Shown: piece after piece, positions 15,523 to 15,921 of the stretch | Position numbering within the stretch: position 1 is the stretch's first letter | Layout: the number at the start of each line of letters is the position of its first letter | The notes under the pieces: model-generated | The model's database searches: none | Seen by the model: only the letters and a program-made list of their open reading frames with translations | What the model was told of the DNA's origin: nothing | Source: JAXDJJ01 sp034665745 | GTDB lineage: Bacteria; Actinomycetota; CADDZG01; WHSQ01 | NCBI GenBank assembly: GCA_034665745.1 | Contig: JAXDJJ010000057.1 | Span: 1-15,921 of the forward strand | Reading direction: 5' to 3' | DNA length: 15,921 nt | Program-made: the position numbers and the translations under genes

Positions 15523-15607
15523 CGTTCGTCCTTCTGCCGTCCTGTTACTCCTGTTCGATTGGACGGGAGCCTTTGGGTTGGGGTTCCCTTCCTTTCGTGG
15601 TCTCCAT
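15523..15607. promoter_or_regulatory. Divergent intergenic region between the Cys/His protein and the cation transporter
   Basis: This 85-bp gap must hold whatever drives the first minus-strand gene and possibly the transporter. Seen directly: a tandem TCCTGTT at 15540-15546 and 15549-15555 (AACAGGA twice on the minus strand, 9 bp apart), just upstream of the minus-strand ribosome site. I could not find a convincing -35/-10 pair on either strand. No ribosome site is evident before the plus-strand ATG. Confidence 0.35.
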
Positions 15608-15921
15608 ATGAAAGAACGCTTGGAAGCTCGAAAAGGTTCCCTACCGGCCCCTCTGAGGTGGCTCGGTTGGCTGGTTCGCGCCCTTTTGGGGACCCCGGCG
15701 AGGGCCGCGCGAGGGACCGCCCGGCGCGTGGCCGACCCCGCCCGACAGGTCGTCGACTACTGGGCCTCGGAGCGGCGGACCGTTCGGCAGGGGTTCGCGG
15801 CCAACCTCGTCTCGGCCCTCACCTCTCTCTTAGCCGGGCTCGTGCTGGCGAGCATGAGCGACAGGCTCGAAGACGTTCAGGGTTTCTTCATCTTGATCCC
15901 GGTTTCGATCGGGATGCGCGG
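15608..15921 (+). CDS. SLC41/MgtE-type divalent cation transporter, N-terminal part
   Basis: This is the only plus-strand gene and it runs off the right edge after 104 codons. The first 60 residues are basic and cytoplasmic-looking (many Arg, with WLGWLVRALLG). The segment VRQGFAANLVSALTSLLAG begins the membrane domain. It continues through LVLASMSDRL and FFILIPVSIGMRG, which matches the start of the MgtE-like integral membrane domain of actinobacterial SLC41-type magnesium/divalent cation transporters. ATG at 15608 is the first good start; no ribosome site is clear, and a TTG four codons later is an alternative. Family call is fairly secure from the SDRL and LIPVSIGMRG segments; the ion is not determined by what is visible. 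Confidence 0.8.
   Translation, partial: MKERLEARKGSLPAPLRWLGWLVRALLGTPARAARGTARRVADPARQVVDYWASERRTVRQGFAANLVSALTSLLAGLVLASMSDRLEDVQGFFILIPVSIGMR

Noticed and set aside
15225..15611. 128-aa plus-strand open frame in the right intergenic region
   Set aside because: It runs antisense to the 68-aa Cys/His protein and has no ribosome site or family features. The minus-strand frames have good ribosome sites and coherent motifs.

Overview
The window comes from a GC-rich actinobacterium. Codon third positions are mostly G or C, GTG and TTG starts are common (clpC, ftsH, folP, folB, hpt, coaX and a small membrane protein), and the gene order follows the conserved block of Mycobacterium tuberculosis Rv3626c to Rv3596c (zincin, tilS, hpt, ftsH, folE, folP, folB, folK, DUF2520, panC, coaX, lysS, clpC). 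A coenzyme-F420-associated zincin and several departures from the mycobacterial order suggest a lineage distant from the well-studied families. The exact class cannot be read from the sequence.

Nearly everything lies on the minus strand, so transcription runs from high to low coordinates. At the right edge (15608-15921, plus strand) is the N-terminal part of an SLC41/MgtE-type cation transporter. Divergent from it are a 68-aa Cys/His protein (15522-15316) and a 102-aa secreted, membrane-anchored protein (15234-14926). They lead into the zincin (14907), tilS, hpt and ftsH. The folate genes folE-folP-folB-folK follow (10315-8027). Next come a secreted subtilisin-like protease (7944-6010), the pantothenate/CoA genes (DUF2520 oxidoreductase, panC, coaX; 5938-3412), lysS (3415-2015), an orphan periplasmic-binding lipoprotein (2003-681) and the first 168 codons of clpC (506 to the left edge).

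Many junctions overlap by one to four bases (ATGA, GTGA or TAGTG), as expected of translationally coupled operons. The folate genes turn GTP into the pterin precursor and condense it with p-aminobenzoate. DUF2520, PanC and CoaX serve pantothenate and CoA synthesis. TilS and LysS serve decoding of Ile and Lys codons, FtsH and ClpC serve protein quality control, and Hpt salvages purines.

The parts that stand out from the conserved block are: the secreted protease between folK and the DUF2520 gene, the absence of panD between panC and coaX, the orphan binding protein between lysS and clpC where mycobacteria carry lsr2, a terminator-like hairpin ending right at the ftsH start, and a symmetric element in the clpC promoter. 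No mobile element, CRISPR array, tRNA or rRNA was seen. No gene-free stretch exceeds 300 bases; the longest is 174 bases upstream of clpC. I found no convincing novel multi-gene system. This is mainly a housekeeping block with a few lineage-specific insertions.
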